Numbered from the stretch's first letter, positions 23,213-35,295 are shown. The stretch: 64,000 nt of DNA from Taxillus chinensis (GCA_023512835.1 CM042091.1:49119284-49183283); one strand, 5' to 3'. Notes: generated by a model from the letters alone, not told the origin. Numbers and translations: made by a program.

Positions 23213-23815
23213 GTGTTTTTGATCGACGATTCTGGTTCAGTCCATGAAGACAACATTAGTGATGGTGGTGAATTGAGGTTGGCTGAAGTTGAAGAAGACA
23301 CTTACGATACTGAGTTATCTCTTGATGCCATGATAGGGGGATCAAAGCCAGCCACGGCGAGGTTTATGGCATGGATTAAAACTTTTGAAGTTTCATTGCT
23401 TGTAGATTCTGGTTTTACCCAAAATTTCATCAGCACTGGTATCATGGAAAAGGTTAGAATATAAAGTTCTGTCCTAGAACCTTTTGTGGTGAAAGTGGCT
23501 AGCGGAGAAAAATTAAAATATGAGAAAATAGTTCGGGATGCAAAGATAAATGCCCAAGGAGTCAGGATCACTTCTGATTTGCATGTGTTGCCTATGGTAA
23601 GAGTTGATATAGTTTTGGACATTGCTTGGTTAAAAAGTATTAGCAAGGTTGTTACTGATTATAACACCATGACAATGGATTTTAAAGTGGATGGAAGAAA
23701 AAAAACTTGGACAACTTTGCCACCTAAAGAGGAACACCAACGCCAAGCTCAAGAGTTCGAAGGACCTTGCACTGGTGGCGCTCATTGCTTCGTGATGGCG
23801 AGTAATGATGATTAG
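23213..23815 (+). pseudogene. gypsy-type aspartic protease region
   Basis: LLVDSGFTQNFIS (about 23398-23436) carries the DSG active site and the NFIS motif of gypsy proteases. HVLPMVRVDIVLDIAWL near 23585-23633 matches the usual ...VDVVLGIQWL flap-side block. One stop (23462-23464) separates the two halves. The frame ends at 23815 and RT never begins; the next landmark is the polypurine tract at about 23895-23907. Confidence 0.78.
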
Positions 23816-23907
23816 TGTGAGGCTTCTTAGAGTGACTCTGTCAAGTTAGGGGAGCACTATCCAAAACTTTTCCTTGAGGACAAGGGTGTCTTTGAAGGGA
23901 GGGGGAA

Positions 23908-24305
23908 TGATGAGAACTGTCCGTGACGTGCGATATGTGCATCGCCACGTGCATATATCGTGCGGCGCAAGACATCTTCTACTGCTAGAACTCTTCTTAT
24001 ATTTACTTTCCTTATCATATTAGAAGTATTTCTTTTTTATTACTTTCCTTTATTTAATTCGTATTAGGGTATTTTGGTATTTTACTTTAGTTTTCTAATT
24101 GTATTAAGTTTCTAATTCCTAGATAGTCGTTTTCCTATAAATAGGCCTTGTGATTATTGGTTATTGGCAATTATAAAATCTTATATTAGAGGTTTATACT
24201 TATTTTTGGTTTTCCAGTTAATTACTTGAATTGCTTAGGCTAGAGTTTGGGTATTCGGTTATCCTTATCTAGATTGTTGTTTGATCCTAACCAAGGTCCT
24301 CAACA
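23908..24305 (+). repeat. 3' LTR of the gag-protease element
   Basis: Collinear with 21587-22006, same TATA block, about 20 bp shorter. Followed by the right GATTT duplication. Confidence 0.88.
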
Positions 24306-24309
24306 GATT

Positions 24310-25560
24310 TCTAGATTACCAATCAAATGATAGGTTGATGTACCCTCATTGGCAGCAGTTGTAAGCTTGGAAGACTAATCAAAATTTGATTGGATCTTCC
24401 ATTGATTAGATCCTTGAGGGAGCAAAGTAGAACAATTAGGAGCAATATGACCTTTTCGTTTACATTTATGAGATTGTACTTGACTACATTTTTACATAGT
24501 CGTATGTCCATATTTTTTACAATGATGACAATGATTTTTTCTCTTTTACTTGAAGGAAACTTGTTAATAGCTGCAACTATGGTAGTATCTCGTGACTTAA
24601 GCCTAAACACGTTTCATCAGATAATAGTTGTGAGAGAGCACTATCCAAAGTAAACAAAGGAGACTAATGTAATAGAGAGGCTCTACATGGTTCAAAATCA
24701 TTAGTAAGTGCCATAAGAAATTAATTAAATTAGTGCCATTTTATCATGATGCTCATTGTAATTCTCAATATCAGAAGTGTTGTCAAAGGTTGGTTCTGAT
24801 AGAGTAAGTTGATATCGAATATCCTCCATCTTAACATAAAAACTAGTAATGGACTCTCCACATTCTTATTTAAGTTATGTAACTCTTCCCATAATTGATA
24901 TTGAATAGATAATTCAAAAGTCATATACATGACTACAAGCAAATGTCACAATCTTTGCTTATTTAATACCACTCGAACTGAATATGAATGAAAGGAATTA
25001 AGGTGTTACAAAATAGGTGATCATCTGATGATATTTGATATCCTAATCCTCTAGATGGTTAATATGTGTCTTATTTGTCTTATCAACAACATCTTATGGG
25101 AGTATAATATCACTAATAATATATTGTTGCCATAATTTTTGACCCTTAATAAAACTATGAATACTTTGAGTCCAAAGTATATAATTCAAGCCATTGAAAT
25201 AGTTAAAATTGGTTATGAAATATCAGATTCTCTCCATAATTAAGCAAACAAAAGAAAAACTAATAAAGTTTAACAAACCGATCAATGCAAATATGAGAAA
25301 TTGACACCACTAAGCAAGGAGAGAGACAATTTCAAATAAAGTAGATTAACAATAGTAGAAGAAAAAGTCTCAAAACTCTGATACTATGTGAGAAAAAGAG
25401 AGAGAAAATATGAAAAAAAAAGTAATACTTTTTATTAATTCACTCATATATACAAAAGTATCTATTTATAGACTCGTATATGAAAATATTATGTAGTACT
25501 AAATCAATCTAATTATGTATTCCCTTATAATTTACCTAAATCAATTATAATGAGCGAAAA
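24310..25560 (-). mobile_element. Ty1/copia relic: LTR, primer site and gag
   Basis: On the minus strand, an LTR-like block (25560 down to 25387) with a TATA box (CTATAAATAG, about 25462-25471) ends TCTCACA. It is followed by a decayed tRNA-Met site (AGTATCAGAGT, about 25375-25386), and then a gag with LWEELHNLNK and GESITSFYVKMEDIRY-like blocks (25000-24740) and a CX2C...GH knuckle region near 24530. It breaks off where the gag-protease element is inserted at 24305. No pol is seen. Confidence 0.55.
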
Positions 25561-26537
25561 ATATATTGTAACAATTTTTTTAATCGAATTATAGTTTTTT
25601 GGTTTTTTTAGGACGATATTTTAGGCTTGTTATTTGAAGTTGTCCTTAGTCATCATTTTAGTGTTATGTTTTGTACTTGGGATGACATTTCCCCTTACAT
25701 GCATGATAACAAAGAATAAATGTTTGTGTAACCGGCTCATGGCATCATCGCGAAACCATGGCCGATTGAATGCTCATGATCTTTTTTTTCTCCCCCCTCC
25801 GATGAATTGGTATGCTGCCACGTCGTCAAGGTTACCCAAAGATTATCTAACCTGGATTGTATATAGCATTGCTCGATAACAAATGGGTTGAGATTTTGGT
25901 CGTTTCATTTAATATTTATGAGGGTTGGCTCTATGTTTTAATAATAAGAGTGTGTAACTGTATATACACTTTTAATTTTAAACGAAAAATGATGTGTAAC
26001 TGATTTTCGACATCATCGTGAAATCATAGTTGATATTGACGATTGTGATTTTTTTTTTGTAATTCTTCTACTCATATGATCTCATATGTTATCACATCAT
26101 CACGTTATCTATTATGGTTATCTATCGGTGACAACTCTGGTGATACATAATATTATTCATTTTAAACTAAATAAAGAGATTTTCTTCATAAATATATTTT
26201 TGAATTAAAACAAGAATTTGAATATCATGAAAATTAAAATTTTAAATACTTTTAAATAATTTATAAACTTGAATATCCTAAAAGAATTCTTGGATTTACC
26301 CCTATCATTATACCCTTTAATTACAAGATTGTAGGGCCTAATTTCTTTTTATAGTTATATATCTATGAGCGTGCCGATGATTGATGAAACTTAATCAAAT
26401 ATTTGAATTGATAGCCAATGATAATATATCCTAATAGATAATTAGTATGCAAATAATTTAAAATATCTTATACCATTTTCATGTCACGGATCTAAATAGT
26501 TGAATTGAGGCTCCAAACAAGCCATGCATGAACATTT
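25561..26537. other. Non-coding with a diverged direct duplication
   Basis: A block around 25725-25860 (GTGTAACCGGCTCATGGCATCATCGCGAAA...) recurs in weaker form at about 25992-26120 (GTGTAACTGATTTTCGACATCATCGTGAAA...). The second copy shows many C-to-T changes. No gene is visible. Confidence 0.45.
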
Positions 26538-26922
26538 TGTTGGATTATTATTTTATTTTTAATAATCTATTAAGTGACCCATGTAATTAAAAGGCTTACA
26601 TGCTATTAATAGAATGCATGTAATTAAAAGACTATTTCTAAATTAATGAAGGCACAATATGATGGTTGTTGGACTTAATAGAAATTGGAAATAGTAGGAT
26701 TATATATATACATGTATCCCTTCACTTTCGCTTCACGTAAGGTTTATGTAACACGGAACATGCGTGTGACGGTAGTTCTTCTCCATCAAAGAACTCCATT
26801 AAAGAGAAGCAGAAAGGTAAAAAAAACAATTCATTCATGGATCCAGGTACGCTCCCGATTAAGATTCATAATTTGTATTTAATAATCCTAGGCATGAATC
26901 AATTTTGCACTAAATTCTTTCA
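26538..26922 (+). repeat. 5' LTR of the large copia element
   Basis: TGTTGGATTATTATTTTA start. The end is set by the primer site TTGATATCAGAGC at about 26925. It matches the block beginning at 38778. Confidence 0.82.
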
Positions 26923-27276
26923 ATTGATATCAGAGCAAGTTTGCCCTAGAATTGTTATTTTGTCTTTCTATTTGTTTTCTGGGCATATTAATGGATCAGA
27001 ACTCTTTAGCCGAATTCGTGAATTCATAAATCATGTTCTATTTTATTTTTTTATTTAGTAATTGTAAGTCATGGCCTTGAATTGAATATGACTTGTCATG
27101 GAGTGATTTGTGTGGTATGATTTGGTTGCGTGGAATTTAATTGTGATGGAGCGATTTGTATGGCCATCAATTTGCATGCTGCCTGTGCGTCAACTAATGC
27201 ATGAACAATAACCATTGAAATTGCCCTGGTCACATTGTGATAAAAGCATTCAATTGATGTTGTCATCAAAGCATGG

Positions 27277-28539
27277 TGATAAGTGTAATTTCTTTATATA
27301 TTTTATATATAGTAATTCTTCAATTTTGGTTATTTTGATTATAGTCTCTTTTGATTTTGAACTTATTTTGTATATATTTATATTAATTCTATTAGTAGTG
27401 CCCAGTGTGTCTTTTTGGTTTGTTTTGGGTCCTTTTTATAATTTTTCAGGGGTTTAGGACTTGAGGAGCCTCACTTGGGTTTTATGGGTTAGCTTTTGGG
27501 CTTGGATGCATTTTGTCAAGCAGCCCATCCCAAGTACATATGGATCGGAGGGCAAAATGGACAATTTAAGGAAAAAAGGAAGTCTGCAAGTAGGGTTTTT
27601 ATTGGGGGTTGGCCACAGGTTTTTGGGCAGATAGCAACATCTCCAAAACACAAAAAAAAAAACAGAAAAAAGAGAAAACATAGGGATTTGTAGACTATAT
27701 GCTCAAGGAGATTTTGGTACGAAGAACAGAGGATCCATGTGTGATGGCTGAGAATCTCTCCCTCTTTCCTCATTGTCTGTGTAAAAATAATGTTTAATTG
27801 TAATTTTCTGATTGACTCTCAAGCCATGTGTGGCTAATTCCCTTTGTCTAGGGTTGGGAGTAACCCAACACAATGGACTCCTTGTTGTATGGATGATTTG
27901 GTTTAATTTATGATGTGTTTGGTGTCTTTATCTCTTTGTAGCGCATTTATCATTATGATGTGAATGACCAACATATTGCAATTCTTATATGATTGATTGA
28001 GGAATCAAAAGGTGAAAATCAATTGTAGGAACTCTGGATTGAGAATTAACATGCGCAAGTCACGAAAGTAGACCGTGAGGTTAAGGGGATTAATATCGAT
28101 CATCATAAATCGTAGGGTTTATCCTGTTATGGTAACACGTGTGTAGTTCATCATCAAGGTTAGGCCCAACACTATATCTAGCAAAAGCGGGTAGTGCTTT
28201 GTATAAGGATTGATCACCCTAAAGCAACGAAGAAAGAATTGAATAAATCAACTCCATGTGATATGTGGGAAATTGGGCTTGTGGTGAAACCGATTGACCC
28301 TAGATGCTTCTTACCTATTGTTGTCTAAACCCGGATAAGTCTTTTGCTTTGGTAATTTCATTCTTAATTAGAGACAAGTGAACCTATTTCTAAATTTGCA
28401 TAGACTTTAGGCTTGCTATCATCTTAAGGCTTCCTCACTATTCCCTTGGGATCGACCCATTCTTACCCTATCTTCAGGTTGAGTTTGGAGTTTAGAATAT
28501 ATAATTTGGCAGCGTGATAACGACTATACACTCTCGTCA
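27277..28539 (+). repeat. Solo LTR (1263 bp) with exact 5-bp target duplication
   Basis: Begins TGATAAGTGTAATTTC and ends CTCTCGTCA, flanked by CATGG on both sides (27272-27276 and 28540-28544). Near the end a GGGATCGACCC phrase and a GCGTGATAACGACTA phrase occur, shared in form with the blocks ending near 31500 and 37346. The type resembles LTRs of the Ty3 Tat/Athila group, but the lineage is inference. It lies between primer site and gag of the copia element. Confidence 0.7.
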
Positions 28540-28544
28540 CATGG

Positions 28545-29480
28545 CCCGCGAGTATTGTTAAAGTTTGTGCTTTGTTTTGATTTATTAATTGTTAGAAAAG
28601 CATGTAATGGTTGTGCATTTTTTGGATTTTACGTTTTTAAATTAATTGTAATTCTTTTGGCTTTTATTATTCCTATTAAATTACAATTATGAATTGCCAT
28701 AGAATGGAATAGTAATTGTATTAATTGTTAATTGGTAACGTGCTGTGATTAATTAAGGATTATGATTGTGTAAAATTAAATTTCTTTATGCTTTTGCGAA
28801 TTTAATTTGCTAAAAGGCTAAATATGACATAAAAGTAAATTTTAATATATTGTCTATAAAATTTGAGATTGTAAAGTATATCTCATATATTATTATGTAT
28901 AATTAAATATTTATAGCATGAAAACTTGTTAGTCACTAAAGTGGCCTAGCTTATTAAGATATTTAGATATTTAATTATATATTTATATTTGTTTGAGATT
29001 TTAGGTATATCTCATTAAAGATTTATATAATTAAATGTTCATTGTATAGAAAGCTTGTTAGTCACCAAAGTGGCCTGGCTTATCAAAATATTAGACATTT
29101 AATTATATTTTTTAATTATTCGTGTTTATATGATGTAATTAAATTATCGAATAATTATGTTCATTAATTATTTTGTTAAGAGGTGATCCAAAGGTAGACC
29201 ATTGCTTATAATTAATGACATTATAGTGATTTATTAGTATATTAAGTTAATATAATTATATATCCAAAGATGACATGAGTATTGACTTTAGTATAACTGA
29301 TAGTCTATTAAAGTGTATTATTATTTGCATCATTATTGGTTAACGTTATGTATTTAAGGATCACCCAAAGGTGAACTTGAATATGTAATTAAAGTTTATT
29401 GTTTGTCTGAATCTGATTAAAGTTTTCTCAAAGCATTAATGTGTGCATGTATAATAATTTACAGTTTCTGCTAATATGTT
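28545..29480 (+). other. Copia leader region, non-coding
   Basis: AT-rich DNA between the solo LTR and gag. It contains two similar phrases, AAACTTGTTAGTCACTAAAG (about 28921-28940) and a relative near 29050, and two GGTGATCC/GGATCACC-type blocks, a diverged local duplication. No frame of note. Confidence 0.4.
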
Positions 29481-30165
29481 ATGGGCAATAGGATGATCAA
29501 GTTTCATGGGTTAAATTATGTTGATTGAACTGAGAAAATTCAGTTTTAACTAAGTGTTTTAGATTTGGATTTTGTAATTGTGTCTGACAAACCTGAAGCC
29601 ATTACTGAGACCAGTACAGGAGCTGAAAGATCTGAATATGAGATTTGGGAGCAATCTAATAGGCTAAGTTTGAACTTCATGAGGATGTCAATGGCTAAAA
29701 ATGTGAAGCCATCAATGCCCAAAACTAACAATGCAAAGAAGTTCGTGTTAAAGATTAAAGAATAATCTCAATCAACATAACCGAAAAGTCAATTGTGGGA
29801 ACCATAATGAGTGAGTTGACAACTAAACGGTTTGATTGGTCACAACCCATTCATGATCATGTGACTCACGTGGTAAATCTAGCAACAAAGTTGATATCAA
29901 AGGGGATGACTGTGAATGAATCTTTCTTAGTACAATTTATTATTAACTCACTTCCGCATGAGTTTGGCCAGTTCTAAGTGAATTACAACATCATTAAGGA
30001 AAAATGAAACCTTTAAGAAATTAAAGCCATGTTGGTTTAAAAGGAAGGGAGATTAAAGACAATGAAAGATTATTCTATTCATCTCACATTTTATAATGAA
30101 GCCAGTAGTAGCAAGGGAAAGAAGAATAAAAGGAAGGATAAAGCCCTACTAAAGGTTAAAGAGGG
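29481..30165 (+). pseudogene. copia gag remnant
   Basis: After ATG at 29481 (MGNRMIKFHGLNYVD) the blocks LDLDFVIVSDKPEA, WEQSNRLSLNFMRMSMAKN, ELTTKRFDWSQPIHDHVTHV and TVNESFLVQFIINSLPHEF appear in order. This is the normal copia gag layout. It has several stops. It ends in a Lys-rich stretch cut by the block that begins at 30167. Confidence 0.8.
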
Positions 30166-30166
30166 T

Positions 30167-31503
30167 TGATAACGTGCATTTTATGCCGTTATTCTAGTGT
30201 TTATGTAGGGTGTTTAAGAGCATGATTAGAGCCTTATTGTATTGTATTTCACATATATTTGCTCTAACCCTTAGGAAGATGCTATTTGCAAATACATGCG
30301 TTTTTAAGCTGTTTTGATAGGTTTTAGAGATCACTTTTGACCAAGTATATGGCCTCAAATCAATTGGCGTGCAGAACAAACATTTCTTAGCATGATATCC
30401 GCTATCTCCCACAGAAGTTTTAGAGCAATCGGACGTGAATGCCAATTGGACTGAAATGGCGTGCAAGCATATGTTTGCTTATCTGCCTTCTACAAGATGC
30501 AAGGAAGCTTGGGGAAGAATTGCAGCTAAATTGGAGGTGCATGCCAATTAGGCATATGACGTTCAAATTGACGTGCAGCCATATTTTTGCACCGATCCAG
30601 TCATTTTTCTATGCTGATCATTCTTTCCTAAAGGGCCTTGTCCATATTGTGCTTAGATTGAGAGATTTTAAAGTTTGTAGTGTCATTTATCAAAACTACG
30701 TCGTTTTGATAGATGAGCTAGGGTACACTTTATAACACACATCAAGGCCCATCCATTCTCTATAAATAGAGGTTCTACACGTCCAAGTGAAGGGGGGCTA
30801 CACATTCTACACATTTTTAAAGAGAGAGAGACGTTTTGGAGGCTGTTCCTGACCTAGGAGAGCAGCCGTCGCGGATTTTGGAAACTAGGGGAGCAATATA
30901 GCCCCCTATGTTGTCAAACTAATTGATTGAATTTTGAGTTTGTTTAATTAAGATTGCATGTTTTATGGATTTGTTCTTATCTTTTAATATCTGGGCTGTA
31001 CACCTGGGTTTTCTTAGCCTTAGTCTGAGGCTGATCTTTGATTCATAACTTATTTGTGATTGATGTGACCATTATCCTGTCATGGGTATGATAATTAGGC
31101 TTTGCATGTTGATGTCATGATGACCATTCAGGAAGACAGCACTTAGAAGGGCTGGTAATGACCAATTGCAGTACCTTGGCTTAGTTATAGCATGTTATCA
31201 ATTAAATAATCTCAAGAACCTTAAAATCAGTAGAAACAACATAGGGAGGTGAAGTTGTGACCCTAGATGCATGCCTTTAATCCTTGAATCTTAATCCTAA
31301 AATCAATTTGCTTTCTTGTTTATTCAGAAAACTAAATAAAAATTAGATCTTTAGTTATAAAAAAGAAAACTTTTTGCCAAGACATTTTATAGGGCAAGAG
31401 TAATTGGGTGTTTTGATTTAAGAACTAGAAAACTAGGCTAATCCCTGTGGGTTCGACCCCTTGCTTGCTGCTATTCTTTTAGTGCAAACTTAGGGAATTT
31501 ATT
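30167..31503 (+). repeat. LTR-like insertion between gag and zinc knuckle
   Basis: Starts TGATAACGTGCATTTTATG, like the solo LTR at 27277. It has a TATA box (CTCTATAAATAGAGG, about 30759-30773), a purine-rich leader and a GGGTTCGACCCC phrase near its end (about 31449-31460). The right end and duplication are not clear. No partner LTR or internal coding is present, so a solo LTR is the likeliest reading. Confidence 0.5.
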
Positions 31504-31506
31504 ATC

Positions 31507-32229
31507 TTGAAGAGAGATTTAACAACATTAGCTAGCTCTTTTAGAGAGGCTAAAAATCTATCTGTCAAGGGTCAAACCCATAAGGAGGTCAAGTGTTACT
31601 TATGTAACAAGGATGGTCATATCAAGAAAGACTTCCAGAAAAGAAAATTTTGGTTTAAAAAGAAAGGTAAGTATTATATTTCAATATGTTTTGAATCAAA
31701 TCTTATTGAGGTGCCTAATAATACTTGATGGTTAGATTCTGGTACAACTACTCATGTATCACATGTTACACAGGGATTCGTTACGATCCAACCCATAAAT
31801 GAAACTGAAAAGTTTTTATATATGGGTAACAGAATGAAGGCACGAATAAAGTGAATTAGAACATATAGATTGATCTTAGATACTGGACACCACCTGGATT
31901 TAGAAAAGTGTCTTTATGTTCCTAATTGTGCTAGAAATTTGGTTTCTGTTAGAAAGCTGGATCATGAGAGTTTTGATTTTAAGATTGGAAATAATGATTT
32001 TTCTTTGTATAAACAAAAGTACTGTTATGGTTTTGGTACTTTAATTGATGGTTTATATCGTTTCAATCTTGATATTAATTTTGTTGAATCCCTATTTCAT
32101 GTTGATTATAGTATAAGAAATAAATGTAGTGCACATAATGAAAACTCAGCCTTTCTATGGCATCAAAGGTTAGGTCACATATCCAAAGAAAGAGTATTGA
32201 GGTTAGTAAAAAATGAAATATTACCTTAA
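31507..32229 (+). pseudogene. copia zinc knuckle, protease and pre-integrase
   Basis: CYLCNKDGHIKKDF is a CCHC knuckle whose last Cys is replaced by Phe. WLDSGTTTHVS (about 31730) carries the protease DSG. FLWHQRLGHISKERVLRLV near 32155-32210 is the GAG-pre-integrase block. Two stops separate the protease from the rest. Confidence 0.82.
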
Positions 32230-32239
32230 TTGGATTTTT

Positions 32240-32760
32240 TTTATTTGGGATGTATGTATAGATTGGATTAAAGGTAAACAAAATAGACATATATCAAAGA
32301 ATCCAACCACAAGAAGTAATGCACTTTTAGAGTTAATACACTGATATTTATAGTCCTTTTGATATTCCATTTTGGGGGGCAGTGAAAAGTATTTTATCAC
32401 TTTTATTGATGACTACTCATGGTATGGCTATTTGTATTTGCTTCATGAAAAGTCTGAGTCAATGGACATCATAGAAAGGCGAATATTATGGTAAGTTTAA
32501 TGAAAAGGGACAATGTCCAGGTCCAGTTGCAAAGTTCCTTGAAAATCGAGGCATATGTACACAATATACAATGCCTGGTACTCCTCAACAGAATAGGGTA
32601 GCAGAAAGGCGAAATCATACTTTTATAGATATGGTTAGGAGCATGTTAAATCACAGTACTATACCTTTATCTTTGTGGATGCATGCATTAACGACTGTTG
32701 CATATCTGCTTAATAGGGTTTCTAGTAAAGTAATTCCTGAAACATCTTATGAATTGTAGA
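32240..32760 (+). pseudogene. copia integrase core
   Basis: KYFITFIDDYSWYGYLYLLHEKSES (two codon ranges near 32390-32460) and GTPQQNRVAERRNHTFIDMVRSML (about 32578-32650) are the D and E regions of the integrase catalytic core. LWMHALTTVAYLLNRVSSK follows. The segment between the first D and the E is shortened and frameshifted. Confidence 0.8.
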
Positions 32761-33214
32761 TAGAAAGGAAACCCGGTTTGAGGCATCTACATATTTAGGG
32801 ATGTCTGGTAGAAGTAAGGATATATAATCCACATGAAAAGAAGCTTGATGCAAGAATTATTAGTGGCTATTTCATCGGCTACCCTGAAAAATCAAAAGGT
32901 TACAAAATTTACTGTCCTAACCATAGTATGAGAATTGTTGAGTTTGGTAATGCTAGGTTCATTGAGTGGGAGTGGTGAATCACGTAAGGTGGATATTCAA
33001 GAAACTATGGTAGAAAGTTCTATACCTACTGTTTCTTCTTCAGTTGTTGTTGTTATTGTTGTATCATGGTCTCACAACATGTTAGAACAACAAAATAAAA
33101 TCATAAATCTATTAGATGAACAAATTAGTAATGAACTAGTTAATAATGACCATGTTATAAATAAGCAAGTGATACTACAAGAAATAGATTTAAGAAGGTT
33201 TGTAAGGCAAAGAA
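32761..33214 (+). pseudogene. copia integrase C-terminal and linker region
   Basis: RIYNPHEKKLDARIISGYFIGYPEKSKGY-like reading near 32820-32900 is the usual integrase C-terminal block. A low-complexity linker with VVVVIVVSWSHN and a basic DLRRFVRQR stretch follows, cut by the TRIM array at 33215. Confidence 0.65.
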
Positions 33215-33943
33215 TATAGAATCTGAGGACTTTGCAAGTCCCACATCAGCTGGGGAGGAGAACGAAGCGAGCCTCTTAAGAGGGTGTAAAGACCTCTCCG
33301 GGCACGAGGCCTTTTGGGGTGCTTGTGTGACAATGTCAAGAACAAAACTGGGGATTGGGCTGGGGCCCTGAACCGGACAATATTGTGCTACAAGGGACTT
33401 GGGCTGTTACAGATGATATCAGAGTTGGGGACTGGGTCGGTGTGCCATAACCCATGGGGACGTGGGCCTCCTAAGGGGGATGGATTGTAGAGTCTGAGGA
33501 CTTTGCAAGTCTCATATCAGCTGGGGAGGAGAATGAAGCGAGCCTCTTAAGAGGGCGTGGAGACCGCTCCTGGCACGAGGCCTTTTGGGGGTACTTGTGT
33601 GACATTGCAAAGAACAAAATCGGGGTTTGGGCTTGGGCCCTGAATCAAATAATATTGTGCTACAGGGGACTTGACTGTTATAGATGGTATCAGAGCTGGG
33701 GACCAGGTCGGTGTGTCATAGTCCCACGGGGACGTGGGCCTCCTAAGGGGGGTGGATTGTAGAGTCTGAGGACTTTGCAAGTTTCACATCTGCTGGGGAG
33801 GAGAACGAAGCGAGCCTCTTAAAAGGGCGTGGAGACCTCTCCTGGCACGAGGCCTTTTGGGGTGCTTGTGTGACACTGCCAAGAACAAAACCGGGGGATT
33901 GGGCTTAGGTCATGAACCAGACAATATCGTGCTATGGGGGACT
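33215..33943 (+). mobile_element. TRIM (SMART-like) tandem array: three LTRs, two internal units
   Basis: LTR copies at 33215-33411 and 33486-33682 are 197 bp each; a third at 33758-33943 is truncated by about 11 bp. They share CTGAGGACTTTGCAAGT, GGGGAGGAGAACGAAGCGAG and CACGAGGCCTTTTGGGG. After each of the first two lies a tRNA-Met primer site (ATGATATCAGAG and ATGGTATCAGAG) and an internal unit of only about 75 bp that ends in a polypurine tract (CTAAGGGGGATGG, CTAAGGGGGGTGG). There is no coding. This LTR-int-LTR-int-LTR layout indicates recombination between copies. It interrupts the copia pol between integrase and RT. Confidence 0.85.
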
Positions 33944-34005
33944 ATTCACTAGAGCATGAATGTAACTTGAGTCTTGATATAGATCCAGTCTCATTTATCT
34001 AAGCC

Positions 34006-34593
34006 ATGGAATGTAACAACTCTGAAAAGTGGTTTAATGCTATGAAAGAAGAGTTAACATCAATGTATGACAATAAGGTCTGGGATTTAGTTGAGTTGCT
34101 TAAAGGTTTAAAACATGTGGGTTGCAAGTGGGTCTTTAAAACTAAGCATGACTCAAAGGGCAACATTGGAAGGTATAAGGCTAGACTTGTTTCTAAAGGT
34201 TATACTCAAAAGAATAGCATTGGCTATAAAGAAACCTTCTCTCTAGTTTCAAAGAAGGATTTTTTGAGGATTATTATGGCTTTGGTGGCTCATTATGATT
34301 TAAAGCTTCACCAAATGGATGTTAAAAATGTCTTTCTTAATGGTGACTTAGAGGAGGAAGTTTATATAGATCAACCAGAAGGTTTTATAACCACGGGAAA
34401 GGAACATTTGGTGTGTAAATTAAAGAAATCAATATATTAACTAAAACAAGCTACTCGACAATGGTACCTTAAGTTTAATGATACCATTATGTCATATGGT
34501 TTTATAGAAAACACTGTTGATTAGTGTATCTATATGAAAGTTAGTGGGAGTAAATTTATTATATTAGTCCTATATGTTGATAATATCCTTTTT
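34006..34593 (+). pseudogene. copia reverse transcriptase, N-terminal part
   Basis: MECNNSEKWFNAMKEEL, VWDLVELLKGLKHVGCKWVFKTK, RYKARLVSKGYTQKN, HQMDVKNVFLNGDLEEEVYIDQPEGF and the YVDN (YVDD) site near 34575 are canonical. Stops occur at 34438 and near 34524. The hAT MITE splits the domain just after the active site, at an FA-N-DIGLLH region. Confidence 0.88.
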
Positions 34594-34601
34594 GCTGTAA
34601 A

Positions 34602-35287
34602 TAGGGTTATAAATGAACTAAACGTTCATGAACAAACTCGCGTTCAGCTCGGTAGAAAATCGTTTATGTTCATTCATTAAGGAACAGTGTCGTTCATGAA
34701 CGATTCGCGAACACCATTGTTATATTCATGAATATGTTCGTGAACGTTCACGAACAAGTGTTCATGAACAGTTCATGAATATCGTTCGTGTTCGTGAAAA
34801 TTATTTGTTAAGAAGAAATTAACAAATTAATTGATATGTATAAAAATTATTTTATTAAATATAATTTAATAAACATATACTATTATATTATTATTAAATA
34901 AAAATATATGTTTTGATTTATTTGTTTATTCTTACTATTATTATAATATTTTCGTGAACTATATATAGTAATTATTTGAACATATTAAACAAAGATAACA
35001 CAACCTAACAACTAATTAATTGTACTTTTTTGAATAAATTTACGATATGGATTCTTTTTATAGATTTTTACGATTTTATAATTTTGTTCGTAAGCGTTCA
35101 CGAACAAGTGTGTGAACACATGTTTGTGAACATTCATGAACCGTTCGTGAACAACAAAGTAACGTTTGTAAACAGTTCATGAACATTATAGTTAAATGCT
35201 CATGTTTGGTTCGGTTTGTTAAGGAATAGTAACGAACATATTCAAACACCTTACTACTTGGCTTGGCTCGGTTCATTTGCAGCCCTA
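34602..35287. mobile_element. hAT MITE inserted in copia RT, with 8-bp target duplication
   Basis: Ends TAGGGTTATAAATGAAC and (reversed) TAGGGCTGCAAATGAACC. Flanking copies GCTGTAAA (34594-34601) and GCTGCAAA (35288-35295) match at 7 of 8 bases, and removing the element leaves the RT reading continuous. The interior is AT-rich, bordered by many GTTCGTGAAC and GTTCATGAAC palindromes. It is 686 bp and non-coding. Same family as 15515-16185, inserted in the opposite orientation. Confidence 0.88.
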
Positions 35288-35295
35288 GCTGCAAA

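Larger units (their letters stand above)
21587..24305 (+). mobile_element. Non-autonomous LTR retrotransposon with gag and protease only
   Basis: Paired LTRs (21587-22006 and 23908-24305) begin TGATGAGAACTGTC and end CCTCAACA. They are flanked by an exact 5-bp duplication GATTT (21582-21586 and 24306-24310). A primer-site-like TTGGTGCTTTTATTAAGAG follows the left LTR and a GGGAGGGGGA polypurine tract precedes the right one. The 1.9-kb interior holds a gag and a retroviral-type aspartic protease. It then passes directly to the polypurine tract with no RT, RNase H or integrase. This is a complete but enzyme-less element; frames carry stops. The 5' LTR is about 20 bp longer, around the TATA-downstream part. 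LTR identity is roughly 90-94% by eye. Confidence 0.88.

Noticed and set aside
33547..33780. 77-residue Pro-rich minus-strand frame
   Set aside because: Lies antisense across a TRIM LTR and interior; a by-product of the repeat.
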